Source of the DNA: Pontibacter fetidus
Lineage (GTDB): Bacteria; Bacteroidota; Bacteroidia; Cytophagales; Hymenobacteraceae
DNA length: 64,000 nt
Assembly: GCF_010119545.1 (NCBI RefSeq)
Contig: NZ_JAAEAA010000005.1
Location: 124,001-188,000, forward strand
Direction: 5' to 3'
A model generated the notes under the pieces. The model had not been told where the DNA came from. It was given only the letters and a program-made list of their open reading frames with translations, and did not search any database. Shown one piece after another: positions 18,250 to 27,040 of the stretch; positions within the stretch are counted from its first letter, which is position 1; each line of letters begins with the position of its first letter. Position numbers and translations under genes: made by a program.

Positions 18250-19677
18250 TTAAAGCCATTTAAAAAATTTACGAAGCAGCTTAAGTTTATCGCCGTATGG
18301 TGGATACCGGAACGGAAGGTCGAGCCAGGTGCCGCGGTATAGCACACTTTTCTGATGCGAAAAAACATCAAAACTGGCCATGCCGTGGTAACTGCCCAAG
18401 CCGCTGCTGCCCACGCCGCCAAACGGTAAATTAGGGTTAGCCAAATGCGAAATAGTATCGTTAATACAGCCTCCGCCAAAGTGCACCTGCTGCAGTACCT
18501 GGTCCTGGTATAGTTTATTATTGGTAAACAAGTATAGCGCAAGTGGCTTGGCATGGCGGTTAACCATGGTTATGGCTTCGTTTAAGGTATCAAATGCAAT
18601 TACCGGAAGTATGGGCCCGAAGATCTCTTCCTGCATGGACGGGTGATCCCAGGTGATGTTGTCAAGCACAGTTGGCGCGATGTATTTTTCTGAAGGATCA
18701 GTCTGGCCCCCAATCCGGATGTTTTCCGGGGTAAGCATGGCATTTAGGCGCTCAAAATGCCGGATGTTGATGATGCGGGCAAAGTCGGGGCTGCTGGCAG
18801 GATGCTCGGTATAAAAATCACGGATGCATTGGGCCATCTGCTGGATAAATTCTTCTTTTACATCTTCCTGCACCAACACATAATCGGGGGCTACGCAGGT
18901 TTGTCCGGCGTTTAAAAACTTGCCCCAGCAAATGCGACGCGCTGCAAGTTCCATATCCGCATCAGCGCTAACTATAGCCGGGCTTTTACCGCCAAGCTCC
19001 AGCGTAACAGGTGTCAGGTTTTCGGCGGCGGCTTTCATCACTACTTTGCCAACCTGTGTGCTTCCCGTAAAAAAGATATAATCGAACTGCTGTGCCAATA
19101 ACTGCTGGGTGGTTTGTACGCCACCTTCTACTACGGCAAGGTAACGTTCCTCAAAATTTTGTGAGATAAGGCGGTTAACTATAGCTGCGGTGTTTGGCGC
19201 AATTTCAGAGGGTTTAAGTATAGCGCAGTTGCCGGCTGCCATAGCCCCGATCAGCGGAGTGAAAAGCAGGTTAAGCGGATAGTTCCAGGGCGAGATGATG
19301 AGCGCCACTCCGTAAGGTTGGGGGTATACATAACTGCGCGCCGGAAAATTGATCAGCGATTCTGGTACCTTGCGGGGTTTTACCCAGTCGTCTATACTTT
19401 TCAGGGCCAGCTTCAGTTCCAGTTCTATAAACCCGATCTCGGTGCCAAACGCTTCCAAGGCAGGCTTCCGGAAATCAGCATAGAGGGCATCAAACAAATC
19501 CTGCTCGTGCGCTTTTAAAATGTGTTGTAGTTTGCGCAGTTGTGCCTTCCGGAAGTTAACGGGCAGGGTATGGCCGGTAGCAAAATAAGTGCGTTGCAGG
19601 CGCAACAGCATTTCGATGCGTTCCTGGCTGTCTTCCCCGGTTGCAGGAGGTGTGGCGTGTTGTTGGGAAAGGGCCAT
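18250..19677 (-). CDS. Aldehyde dehydrogenase, class-3-like (ALDH3 type)
   Basis: A protein of 475 residues that oxidises aldehydes to acids with NAD(P). Conserved parts: NYPLNLLFTPLIGAMAAGN, NCAILKPSEIAPNTAA, FTGSTQVGKVV, E227 in LELGGKSP, and the nucleophile C261 in GQTCVAPDY, with EEIFGPILPV later. The C-terminus ends in RYPPYGDKLKLLRKFFKWL, the hydrophobic/basic tail seen in ALDH3-type and fatty-aldehyde dehydrogenases. It is 3 bases downstream of a short-chain dehydrogenase in the same direction, so an alcohol-to-aldehyde-to-acid pair is a natural reading. The substrate cannot be fixed from sequence; long-chain aldehyde is a reasonable guess. Confidence 0.9.
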   Translation of the reverse strand: MALSQQHATPPATGEDSQERIEMLLRLQRTYFATGHTLPVNFRKAQLRKLQHILKAHEQDLFDALYADFRKPALEAFGTEIGFIELELKLALKSIDDWVKPRKVPESLINFPARSYVYPQPYGVALIISPWNYPLNLLFTPLIGAMAAGNCAILKPSEIAPNTAAIVNRLISQNFEERYLAVVEGGVQTTQQLLAQQFDYIFFTGSTQVGKVVMKAAAENLTPVTLELGGKSPAIVSADADMELAARRICWGKFLNAGQTCVAPDYVLVQEDVKEEFIQQMAQCIRDFYTEHPASSPDFARIINIRHFERLNAMLTPENIRIGGQTDPSEKYIAPTVLDNITWDHPSMQEEIFGPILPVIAFDTLNEAITMVNRHAKPLALYLFTNNKLYQDQVLQQVHFGGGCINDTISHLANPNLPFGGVGSSGLGSYHGMASFDVFSHQKSVLYRGTWLDLPFRYPPYGDKLKLLRKFFKWL

Positions 19678-19680
19678 ATG

Positions 19681-20532
19681 CTAACGTTTTGAGTTGATGT
19701 CGTCGGTTGGAGATGGTGAAGCAGTTCGTCCCGTAAAGTTATCCATAGAAGTGTATACGTTAAATATACGGCCAACTATAACGTCGAAGAGGCGTGTTGG
19801 CAAAAGCCCCCGGAACAATGGTAAAAGGTGAACTATAGCAGGTTTGCGCACAATGATCCTGTTATCTGCTATGGCTTGTACAATAGCTTCTGAAATGACA
19901 TCGGGGTCAAGTATAGGCGTGAGCAAAGGCCCGCGTGCACCGGCAAACATACCGGTATTTATGTAGCTTGGCGTAACGGTGGTAACGTGCAGGTCTTTGC
20001 TTTGCTTTTCCAACTCCAGGCGCAGGCTCTCAGACCAGCCAAGTACCGCCCATTTGCTGGCTGCATACACGCTCATGCGCGGGTTTGGTGTAAGGCCTGC
20101 CGCAGAGGCAATGTTTACAATATGGCCGCTTCCGCGCGTAATAAAACCATCTAAAAAAGCCAGGGCCACATACATCGGCCCGGCAGCATTTATGCCTAAG
20201 GTGCGGTCTATGTCGCGGTAGCTGTGCTCCTGAAACAGGTTACCAACCACTATTCCGGCATTATTGATAACTATAGTTGGCAACCCGACTTCCTGTATCA
20301 CCTGTTCCGCGGCTTGTTGCACGTTTTGTGCATTGGCCACATCTACTATATACCCGCTTGCGCTAAAACCTTCTGCCTGTAAATCTGTAACAACCCGGTT
20401 AAGCAGTTCGGTGTTCACATCCCAGATAACCAGGTGGCTGGCTCCACGCTGCAGGCATTTACGGCCTATTATGTTGCCGATGCCCGAGGCACCGCCTGTT
20501 ATCAAAACTATACTTCCCGAGATCTGTGTCAT
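19681..20532 (-). CDS. Short-chain dehydrogenase/reductase (SDR family)
   Basis: A protein of 283 residues with a classical SDR fold: the coenzyme motif TGGASGIG starts near residue 12, NNAGIVVG is near 90, a catalytic Ser lies in NIASAAG, and the catalytic pair is Y156 and K160 in YAASK. An Asp at the end of the second strand (IWDVN) suggests NAD over NADP. The overall pattern is close to the retinol/17-beta-hydroxysteroid branch that acts on hydrophobic alcohols. It is the first gene of a two-gene operon with the aldehyde dehydrogenase and is divergent from the HMG-CoA lyase gene. Confidence 0.9.
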   Translation of the reverse strand: MTQISGSIVLITGGASGIGNIIGRKCLQRGASHLVIWDVNTELLNRVVTDLQAEGFSASGYIVDVANAQNVQQAAEQVIQEVGLPTIVINNAGIVVGNLFQEHSYRDIDRTLGINAAGPMYVALAFLDGFITRGSGHIVNIASAAGLTPNPRMSVYAASKWAVLGWSESLRLELEKQSKDLHVTTVTPSYINTGMFAGARGPLLTPILDPDVISEAIVQAIADNRIIVRKPAIVHLLPLFRGLLPTRLFDVIVGRIFNVYTSMDNFTGRTASPSPTDDINSKR

Positions 20533-20641
20533 AGTTAGCGATAGGTATATTTTAAAAGCATCTTTAAATTAATAAGTATTTAAATAAAATAGAACGATAG
20601 CTACTGATTTAGAAAACAGACATGCAGATACGATAAATTTG

Positions 20642-20649
20642 TATCTTTG
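20642..20649 (+). promoter_or_regulatory. Possible -7 element (TATCTTTG) before HMG-CoA lyase gene
   Basis: TATCTTTG matches the Bacteroidota -7 consensus TAnnTTTG and lies 45 bases before the ATG. No convincing -33 element was found at the right distance, so the call is weak. Confidence 0.35.
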
Positions 20650-20693
20650 AAAGCAGCCATTGAACAGGTTGCCAAAGTATAGCACACACTACT

Positions 20694-21539
20694 ATGAAGA
20701 TAATCGAATGCCCGCGCGATGCAATGCAGGGGCTCCAGAAATTTATACCTACCGATGTTAAGATTGAGTACATCAACCAACTGCTAAAAGTAGGATTTGA
20801 TACGATTGATTTCGGAAGCTTTGTGTCGCCGAAGGCTATACCGCAGATGAGCGATACGGCAGAAGTGCTGGCTAACTTGGACCTGGATAACACCACCTCA
20901 AAACTGCTGGCCATAATTGCAAACATACGTGGTGCAGAAGAAGCCGCTCAGCATAAACAGATCGATTACCTGGGTTTCCCGCTTTCAGTTTCCGAAACGT
21001 TTCAGCAGCGCAACACCAACAAAACTATAGCCGAGGCCATGGAGCAACTGGCCCACATTCAGGAAATCTGCCATAAGCACAATAAAACCCTCGTAACATA
21101 CATCTCCATGGGTTTCGGAAATCCGTACAACGACCCTTGGGATACCGAAACGGTGCTGCACTTCGTTCACGAACTGGACAAACTACAGGTTAAGATCATT
21201 TCGCTGTCTGATACCATTGGCGTTTCTAATCCGGAGAATATACATTATTTGTTCAGTTCCCTGATTCCGGCGTTTAAACACATTGAGTTTGGTGCGCACC
21301 TGCATACCACGCCTACTACCTGGCACGAAAAAGTGGAGGCTGCCTATAGTTCCGGCTGCCGTAGCTTTGATGGGGCCATACGCGGTTTTGGTGGTTGCCC
21401 GATGGCGAAAGACGAACTGGTAGGCAATATGGCCACCGAAAATTTAGTAACATACTTTAACACGATTGGTGTAAATTTGAACCTGAACCAGGCCGCCCTG
21501 GATGCGGCCATCTCACAGTCTGATGCTGTGTTTTCCTGA
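20694..21539 (+). CDS. Hydroxymethylglutaryl-CoA lyase
   Basis: A protein of 281 residues, a DRE-TIM barrel metalloenzyme that splits HMG-CoA into acetyl-CoA and acetoacetate, normally the last step of leucine breakdown. Seen: ECPRDAMQGL at residues 5-14 (the metal/substrate Arg-Asp), SDTIGVSNPENI, AHLHTTP with metal-binding histidines, and C235 in GFGGCPMAKDELVGN, the catalytic cysteine loop. The protein is slightly shorter than usual. The stop is followed after 2 bases by a CCG-domain iron-sulphur protein, so the two are one operon. This branch with the nearby glyoxylate shunt fits growth on fatty acids or branched-chain amino acids. Confidence 0.92.
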   Translation: MKIIECPRDAMQGLQKFIPTDVKIEYINQLLKVGFDTIDFGSFVSPKAIPQMSDTAEVLANLDLDNTTSKLLAIIANIRGAEEAAQHKQIDYLGFPLSVSETFQQRNTNKTIAEAMEQLAHIQEICHKHNKTLVTYISMGFGNPYNDPWDTETVLHFVHELDKLQVKIISLSDTIGVSNPENIHYLFSSLIPAFKHIEFGAHLHTTPTTWHEKVEAAYSSGCRSFDGAIRGFGGCPMAKDELVGNMATENLVTYFNTIGVNLNLNQAALDAAISQSDAVFS

Positions 21540-21541
21540 TT

Positions 21542-22282
21542 ATGGCAAAGAATATAATTGTAGATATTTTCATTCCCTGTTTCGTGGACCAGATGTTTCC
21601 GGAAACAGCTATGAACATGGTAAAAGTGCTGGAAAGTGTAGGCTGCGAGGTAAACTATAACCCCAACCAGACCTGCTGCGGACAGCCTGCCTTTAACGCC
21701 GGTTTTTTTAGCGAAGCCCGCGAAGTAGCCACCAAGTTTCTGGATGATTTCTCGAACGAGACTTCGCATTACATTGTAGCGCCTTCGGCTTCGTGTGTGG
21801 GCATGGTGCGTAATGCATACCAGGATATTTTTGTGAAGTCGTCGAATTTGGTGAAGTACCGCGCCATGCAGAAAAAGGTGTATGAGTTCACGGAGTTCCT
21901 GACTGATATTATGGGCATTACCGCTATACCCGGTGCTTCGTTGCCGGGCAAGTTTACCTACCACGACTCGTGCAGCGCTCTCCGTGAGTGCGGCATCAAA
22001 GCTGGCCCGCGTGCTTTGCTGGAAAACGTAGAAGGCTTTGAACTGGTAGAGATGGCTGATAACGAAACCTGCTGTGGTTTTGGTGGTACTTTTGCCGTTA
22101 AGTTCGAAGCCATATCAACAGCCATGGCCGAGCAGAAAGTAGATAATGCCCTGGCCACTGGAGCCGAGTTTATAGTTTCTACAGACAGCAGCTGCCTGAT
22201 GCACTTAGAGGCGTATATTAAAAAACAGAACAAGCCTATCAGGACCATGCACATTGCCGATGTGCTGGCAAGTGGCTGGTAG
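21542..22282 (+). CDS. CCG-domain (Fe-S)-binding protein, LutA/YkgE-like
   Basis: A protein of 246 residues with two cysteine-rich CCG domains: C45-C46-G47 (NQTCCGQPA) with C85, and C177-C178-G179 (NETCCGFGG) preceded by C144 and C150. This is the layout of LutA/GlcF/HdrB-type subunits that bind an iron-sulphur cluster in oxidoreductase complexes. LutA normally works with LutB and LutC in lactate oxidation, but neither is next to it here; instead it follows the HMG-CoA lyase gene by 2 bases. Its partner is therefore unknown. A strong terminator lies 58 bases downstream. Confidence 0.88.
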   Translation: MAKNIIVDIFIPCFVDQMFPETAMNMVKVLESVGCEVNYNPNQTCCGQPAFNAGFFSEAREVATKFLDDFSNETSHYIVAPSASCVGMVRNAYQDIFVKSSNLVKYRAMQKKVYEFTEFLTDIMGITAIPGASLPGKFTYHDSCSALRECGIKAGPRALLENVEGFELVEMADNETCCGFGGTFAVKFEAISTAMAEQKVDNALATGAEFIVSTDSSCLMHLEAYIKKQNKPIRTMHIADVLASGW

Positions 22283-22340
22283 TTTTTGATTGTAGAGTTG
22301 CTGAATGTAGTTTCAGTTATAAACTATAGCATATATAAAA

Positions 22341-22371
22341 AGGCCTGTGCAACTATAAAGTGCACAGGCCT
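22341..22371. terminator. Terminator between the Fe-S protein gene and the convergent beta-barrel gene
   Basis: AGGCCTGTGCA (22341-22351) pairs with TGCACAGGCCT (22361-22371). The loop is ACTATAAAG, a form of the over-represented AACTATA motif. A T-rich run follows on the plus strand and A-rich bases precede it, so it can act both ways. Confidence 0.85.
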
Positions 22372-22394
22372 CTTTGTTTTTGTTAAACTATAGT

Positions 22395-23057
22395 TTAGCG
22401 GTTGATATAGTAGCTGAAGCCAATGCCAAATGTGCTGCTACTTAAGTTAAGGCCAAAATCTGACTGAACCTCTTTATATGATCCTTCTTTTGGCTTAAAA
22501 GTGACCTTGGTATAGCCAAGCGAGCCGAAATAAGTGCTTAAGCCAATCTTTTCAGTTGGGAAGAAAGTGATGCCAGGAACTATGCTTGCAAATACACAAT
22601 TCCGTGTAGACTCCGTCTTGGTTGAATTAAAGTTATTTTCAGTTTTATTGTTACCTAAAGAGAATCCCGCTGAAGCAGTTCCGGTAAAGGCGAGTTTCTC
22701 CGAAAGCATAAAGTACTTTCTTACAAACGGACTGAACTCAACACTGGTAGAAACTGACTCACTGGTAAATTTATAAGACTCTTTACCGATAACCAACTCG
22801 GTCTTTGAATAATTAAGGCCAATATTCATTCCGAGTTCAAGGCGATCACTTACCATATAACCTATACTTGGTTTTAGGGCGAAACTTGTAATGGTATTTG
22901 TACGAGGATCACTGTTGCTTTCAATCTCATCCTGTGACCTGTTGATCCCTAAAGTGCCTGATACAACTATACTTCTCTGAGTAGTTTGTGCAAATGCACC
23001 TGTACTTAATAAAGCTAAAACGGCTGCTGTTAATAATTTTTTCATGTTTGTTTTCAT
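22395..23057 (-). CDS. Outer-membrane beta-barrel protein (porin-family-like, unknown role)
   Basis: From the ATG at 23057 (or 23045, MKKLLTAAV) it starts with a clear signal peptide ending in LSTGAFA before QTTQRS. The remaining 200 residues alternate polar and aromatic/hydrophobic residues with repeated Gly and end in a beta-strand closing on Tyr-Ile-Asn-Arg, the pattern of a small 8-10-stranded barrel such as the outer-membrane protein beta-barrel family. An upstream in-frame ATG at 23096 would add a leader that does not look like a signal peptide and is probably not used. No enzyme motif is seen. It is transcribed alone, divergent from the TIGR02587 operon. Confidence 0.8.
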   Translation of the reverse strand: MKTNMKKLLTAAVLALLSTGAFAQTTQRSIVVSGTLGINRSQDEIESNSDPRTNTITSFALKPSIGYMVSDRLELGMNIGLNYSKTELVIGKESYKFTSESVSTSVEFSPFVRKYFMLSEKLAFTGTASAGFSLGNNKTENNFNSTKTESTRNCVFASIVPGITFFPTEKIGLSTYFGSLGYTKVTFKPKEGSYKEVQSDFGLNLSSSTFGIGFSYYINR

Positions 23058-23215
23058 AAATGTTTCCGTAAAAATATAGAAACATATTAATAACATAATA
23101 TGTATTAGTTAAGGGATTTTAAGTAGGTTTTTGCAAGTAAGCTGAGCAGAAAACGGTTAATCTATACTTTGTGTGTACCCCTTCGTATAAAGCCTAAAAA
23201 TAAATACAGTGCAAT

Positions 23216-24076
23216 TTGAGTAAGTCACAGATTACGGGCGGCCGGCCGCTTAAATTATCGGTAAAAGAGTACATGCGCGGTATTACCGGCGGATTGCTTT
23301 TTAGTTTTCCGTTACTGTTTACCATGGAGGTATGGTGGGCTGGTTTTAGTGCCACACCTGCGCAGCTTCTGGGCCTGGTACTTTTTACTTATTTGTTATT
23401 GCTCGGGTATAACCGGTATGCGGGCATGCGGCCTGGTGTTTCCTGGCGCAGCATCATGATAGATTCTGTCGAGGAAATGGGCATCGGGCTGGTGCTTTCG
23501 TTTGCAGTGTTGCTTGTGCTTAACCGGATAGAACTTGCAGGGATGGCCCTGAGCGAGATAATTGGCAAAACCGTGATAGAGGCCATGGCGGTATCCATTG
23601 GGGTATCGATTGGTACGGCACAGCTTGGCGCCACCAATGACGCAGAACAGGAAGAAGACGAAGAACTGGAAGCAGAAAAAGAGCCCGGACGCTTTGGTAT
23701 GGTTGTGCTTGCATTTTGCGGCGCTATACTTATTGGCGGCAATGTGGCCCCAACCGAGGAGGTAGTTATGCTGGCAGTAGAGGCTATGCCTGTCCATATT
23801 CTGTTTATGGCCCTTACGTCGGTAGGGCTCAGTGTTATAGTTGTATACTTCAGCGATTTTAAGGGATCATCCAGCAGCCGAAATTCCGATTTTTACTTCT
23901 GGCTAACCTTTGATACCTGCGTAAGTTACCTGGTAGCATTGCTGGCATCGGCAGTAACACTCTGGTTTTTTGGCCGGTTCGAGGGGCTTAACTTCTGGAC
24001 AGGTTTTTCAGAAGTAATTGTGCTGGGCGTGTTGTCTTCGTTAGGAGCATCGGCGGGCAGGTTACTTATAAAATAA
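23216..24076 (+). CDS. TIGR02587 family (DUF2391) integral membrane protein
   Basis: A protein of 286 residues with about seven membrane segments (roughly 23-45, 50-65, 90-103, 120-135, 161-178, 192-212, 235-253) and the family string FPLLFTMEVWW at 31-41. A strongly acidic loop lies at 142-158 and a conserved polar NVAPTEE at 176-182 sits inside an otherwise hydrophobic part. The start is TTG at 23216; the first ATG (23273) would remove residues that the family conserves just before the first helix, so TTG is preferred. The function of the family is unknown. It is followed by TIGR02588 after 4 bases and cyanophycinase after that. Confidence 0.85.
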   Translation: MSKSQITGGRPLKLSVKEYMRGITGGLLFSFPLLFTMEVWWAGFSATPAQLLGLVLFTYLLLLGYNRYAGMRPGVSWRSIMIDSVEEMGIGLVLSFAVLLVLNRIELAGMALSEIIGKTVIEAMAVSIGVSIGTAQLGATNDAEQEEDEELEAEKEPGRFGMVVLAFCGAILIGGNVAPTEEVVMLAVEAMPVHILFMALTSVGLSVIVVYFSDFKGSSSSRNSDFYFWLTFDTCVSYLVALLASAVTLWFFGRFEGLNFWTGFSEVIVLGVLSSLGASAGRLLIK

Positions 24077-24080
24077 AGCA

Positions 24081-24494
24081 ATGACAGTGGAAAAGAAAGA
24101 TAAACAAAACAGCAACGACCAGAAGAACTGGCTGGAGTGGCTTGTATTTGGGGTAAGCCTGTTTTTATTGGTGGGGATACTGGGCTATCTCTTATACCAG
24201 ACTATACAGCATAAACCAGGCGAACCCGACATATACGCCGAAGCAATGGCCGATCCGTCTGAGTTAGCGCCTAACCGCTATTTGGTAAGTATTTTTAATA
24301 AAGGAGGCGCGACTGCCGAAGAAGTGGTTATAGAATTTAAGCTCTATAAAAGTGGTGCAGAAAAGGAGAAATCAGAATTGTCAGTGGCTTTTGTGCCGAA
24401 AGATTCAGAGAGTAAAGGCTGGATAACTTTCTCGGGCAAACTTGAAACTACTGACTCAGTAGCGACAAGAGTGATCAGTTATAAAAAACCGTAA
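24081..24494 (+). CDS. TIGR02588 family single-pass membrane protein
   Basis: A protein of 137 residues: a polar N-terminus, one membrane helix at about 18-40 (WLVFGVSLFLLVGILGYLLY) and an exported domain of about 90 residues with beta-rich character (NRYLVSIFNKGGATAEEVVIE). This fits TIGR02588, a family that occurs next to TIGR02587, as it does here. The exported part resembles an immunoglobulin-like or DUF11-like fold, but I would not assign a function. It starts 4 bases after the TIGR02587 gene. Confidence 0.82.
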   Translation: MTVEKKDKQNSNDQKNWLEWLVFGVSLFLLVGILGYLLYQTIQHKPGEPDIYAEAMADPSELAPNRYLVSIFNKGGATAEEVVIEFKLYKSGAEKEKSELSVAFVPKDSESKGWITFSGKLETTDSVATRVISYKKP

Positions 24495-24526
24495 TTGTAG
24501 TTGCTTACATAAAATAAAAACCTGCC

Positions 24527-25432
24527 ATGGCAAAAAAGAAAAATCAACAACCGGTAGTTAAAGCCAATAACCAGACGGTGGAGTTACCTGTGCCTAAAGG
24601 CAAGCTACTGGCAATAGGCGGCAAAGAAAGCAAGTCAGGGGAAGAGCAGACTGAAGTACAGCGCCTGAGTAAAGACTTTATCAGCGAAGAAATTCTGAAA
24701 CGTTTTGTAAAAGAACTGCGTGGCGAAAACCCTATGGTAGCAGTGTTGCCAACTGCATCAGGAGAGCCTGACGAAAGTGCCCAAAGCTACGTGAAAGAGT
24801 TTAAAAACCTGGGTATAAACGATGTGCAGGTGCTGGATATAAGAGAGCGGGCCGACGCGATGAAGGAAGAGAACTGCGAAATAATAAAAAAAGCGGCCGG
24901 CATTATGATAACCGGCGGAGACCAGCTAAAACTAACAGCTATACTTGGGGGTACGTCTTTCCTGGAAACTATAAAAGAGCGCTATACTTTCAACGATTTT
25001 ATAATTGCCGGCACAAGTGCGGGCGCAGCGGCACTCTCCACACCTATGATTTATGAGGGTGAAACCAATAAAGGCATGCTGAAAGGTGATGTGCGCATCA
25101 CTACCGGTCTGGAGTTTCTGAAAAACGTAGCCATAGATACTCACTTTATTCAGCGCGGCCGCATTATACGCATGGCGCAGTGCATAGCAACTAACCCTGG
25201 CTGTATTGGCATCGGTCTGGAAGAGGATACGGCTGTACTTGTAACAGAAGGCCGGCATGTAGAAGTAATCGGAACCGGGTTGGTAACTGTTGTAGATGGC
25301 ATGAAGATTACACGCAACAGTATTTACGAGATTGAAACTGGCGAGCCATTTTCGCTGTGTGGGATAACTGTGCACCTGATGGCGGCCGAAGAGACCTATG
25401 TACTCCCAGTTTTCAACCAGTTGCATGCATGA
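24527..25432 (+). CDS. Cyanophycinase-like serine peptidase (S51 family)
   Basis: A protein of 301 residues with the S51 fold: LAIGGKE near residue 27, AVLPTASGEPDE near 70, GIMITGGDQLKL near 125, and the nucleophile S164 in IAGTSAGAAAL, followed by DTHFIQRGRIIRM. Cyanophycinase cuts the Asp-Arg polymer cyanophycin into dipeptides. No cyanophycin synthetase gene is in the window. There is no signal peptide; the N-terminus (MAKKKNQQPVV) is basic and disordered. It is the third gene of the TIGR02587-TIGR02588 operon (32-base gap), which hints at a membrane partner. Other S51 peptidases cut Asp-X dipeptides, so the substrate is not certain. Confidence 0.88.
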   Translation: MAKKKNQQPVVKANNQTVELPVPKGKLLAIGGKESKSGEEQTEVQRLSKDFISEEILKRFVKELRGENPMVAVLPTASGEPDESAQSYVKEFKNLGINDVQVLDIRERADAMKEENCEIIKKAAGIMITGGDQLKLTAILGGTSFLETIKERYTFNDFIIAGTSAGAAALSTPMIYEGETNKGMLKGDVRITTGLEFLKNVAIDTHFIQRGRIIRMAQCIATNPGCIGIGLEEDTAVLVTEGRHVEVIGTGLVTVVDGMKITRNSIYEIETGEPFSLCGITVHLMAAEETYVLPVFNQLHA

Positions 25433-25657
25433 TAGGCTAATATGAAGTTACATACTATAGCAATAGTTCAAGGGCTATGCTGGGTGATAACCGGTATCTA
25501 GCCCTTTTTGCATTTGAGTACAGTTCTTGCCCCGAATTCTATACACCGAGTATAAGCTTAGCTGGGATTTAAATGGGTATCTTCTGTTTACCGGGAAAGC
25601 CGATACTCTGTGTTTTTTCCAAAACTATAGCCGGTAACTATAGGTTTTACCCAAAAC

Positions 25658-25688
25658 AAAAGGCATCCTGCTACACAAGATGCCTTTT
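25658..25688. terminator. Terminator between cyanophycinase gene and convergent ferredoxin gene
   Basis: AAAAGGCATC (25658-25667) pairs with GATGCCTTTT (25679-25688) around an 11-base loop. A/T runs at both ends allow use from either side. Two CTATAG copies lie just before it at about 25626 and 25638. Confidence 0.8.
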
Positions 25689-25708
25689 ATAGTTTATACT
25701 TCAGCTTT

Positions 25709-26032
25709 TTAAGCTTCCGGTCGCAGGCGTACTACCAGCCCGTTCAGTTCGGGGGTTACGCGCAGTTGGCACGATAGCCGGCTCGTTTCGGTAGCATGTG
25801 GTAACGATTCCAGCATAAAAGCTTCGTCATCGTTCATTTCTGGTAATTCACCGCTTTCCAGTACCTCTACATGGCAGGTAGCACAAATGGCCATGCCGCC
25901 GCAAATGGCAGGCACATCCAGTTCATTAGCCTTCATCACTTCCATCAGCGAAAGGCCCATATCCGTCGGGGCTTCCAGCTCTACACGTTCACCGTTCTGG
26001 GTTTCAACTATAATTTTTATCAGATCTTCCAT
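25709..26032 (-). CDS. [2Fe-2S] ferredoxin, adrenodoxin/putidaredoxin type
   Basis: A 107-residue cytosolic ferredoxin. Cluster ligands are C44, C50, C53 and C88 (C-x5-C-x2-C ... C), the adrenodoxin spacing, with CGGMAICATC followed later by RLSCQL. Such ferredoxins feed electrons to monooxygenases or reductive biosynthesis. It ends the pair with a ferredoxin-NADP reductase gene 3 bases upstream, so both halves of an NADPH-to-ferredoxin chain are co-expressed. The client enzyme is not in the window. Confidence 0.92.
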   Translation of the reverse strand: MEDLIKIIVETQNGERVELEAPTDMGLSLMEVMKANELDVPAICGGMAICATCHVEVLESGELPEMNDDEAFMLESLPHATETSRLSCQLRVTPELNGLVVRLRPEA

Positions 26033-26035
26033 GGG

Positions 26036-27040
26036 CTATAGTTCCTGTATGCCATTTACGGTGGTGTATTTCAATACAAATTTTTTGTCAGGGTACACGA
26101 TGTTGTAAGCGCTCTGGGCCATTAAAGCAGCCTCATGGAAACCGCACAATATCAGCTTCAGCTTGCCGGGGTAGGTGTTAATATCGCCAATGGCATAAAC
26201 GCCCGGTATGTTGGTAGAATAATCAACGGTGTTTACCACGATTGCACTTTTATCCAGCTCCAATCCCCAGTTATCGATAGGGCCAAGCTTTGGCACCAGC
26301 CCGAACAACGGAATAAAGTAATCGGTCTCTATTTCGTAAGGCGTTTCGTTATCTACCAGCACAGTTACCGCATTCAGTTTTCCATTGCCATGCACATCCG
26401 TCACGTTCGATTTCAGTAATAGCTTCAGGTGTCCTTCTTCGGCCATGCTCACTACTTTTTGTGCGGATTCGGGAGCGCCCCGGAACGAGGTGCCACGGTG
26501 TACAAGGGTCAGGTCTTCGGCAATGCCGGCCAGGTAAATAGCCCAGTCCAGGGCAGAGTCGCCACCACCGGCTATAACTACTTTTTTGCTACGGAAATGC
26601 TCCGGGTCGCGCACCATATAGTTTACACCTTTGCCTTCAAATGTTTCCAGGTTATCAATAGCAGGTTTGCGCGGCTCAAAAGAACCCAGTCCGCCCGCTA
26701 TAACCACAACTTTACAGGCTACATGGGTGCCTTCCGAAGTTTCTACGATAAAGCTGCCGTCTTCCTGTTTGTGCAGGTGCTCTACGCGCTCGCCTAAGGT
26801 AAACGTAGGGTGAAAAGGGGCTATCTGTTTTTCAAGATTCTTTACCAGGTCGCCGGCCAGCACTTCCGGAAAACCAGGTATGTCGTAGATCGGTTTTTTA
26901 GGGTAAATTTCTGATAACTGGCCACCCACTACAGGCAGCGCATCAATTACGTGGCAGCGCATTTTAAGCAAACCTGCCTCAAAAACGGCAAACAAACCCA
27001 CCGGGCCTGCGCCAACTATACATATATCTGTCGTTAACAT
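26036..27040 (-). CDS. Ferredoxin-NADP+ reductase, thioredoxin-reductase-like type
   Basis: A flavoprotein of 334 residues. The FAD-binding motif VGAGPVGLFA is near residue 8, ALPVVGGQL follows near 35, the NADPH-binding GGGDSALDWA is near 157, and the closing FAD motif YAIGDINTYPGKLKLI is near 282. There is no CxxC, which separates it from true thioredoxin reductases and fits the YumC-type ferredoxin/flavodoxin reductase. It is the first gene of a two-gene operon with the adrenodoxin-type ferredoxin. Acts in the cytosol. Confidence 0.93.
   Translation of the reverse strand: MLTTDICIVGAGPVGLFAVFEAGLLKMRCHVIDALPVVGGQLSEIYPKKPIYDIPGFPEVLAGDLVKNLEKQIAPFHPTFTLGERVEHLHKQEDGSFIVETSEGTHVACKVVVIAGGLGSFEPRKPAIDNLETFEGKGVNYMVRDPEHFRSKKVVIAGGGDSALDWAIYLAGIAEDLTLVHRGTSFRGAPESAQKVVSMAEEGHLKLLLKSNVTDVHGNGKLNAVTVLVDNETPYEIETDYFIPLFGLVPKLGPIDNWGLELDKSAIVVNTVDYSTNIPGVYAIGDINTYPGKLKLILCGFHEAALMAQSAYNIVYPDKKFVLKYTTVNGIQEL

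Noticed and set aside
21344..21964. 206-codon minus-strand frame opposite HMG-CoA lyase and the Fe-S protein
   Set aside because: It is antisense to two genes with intact catalytic motifs.
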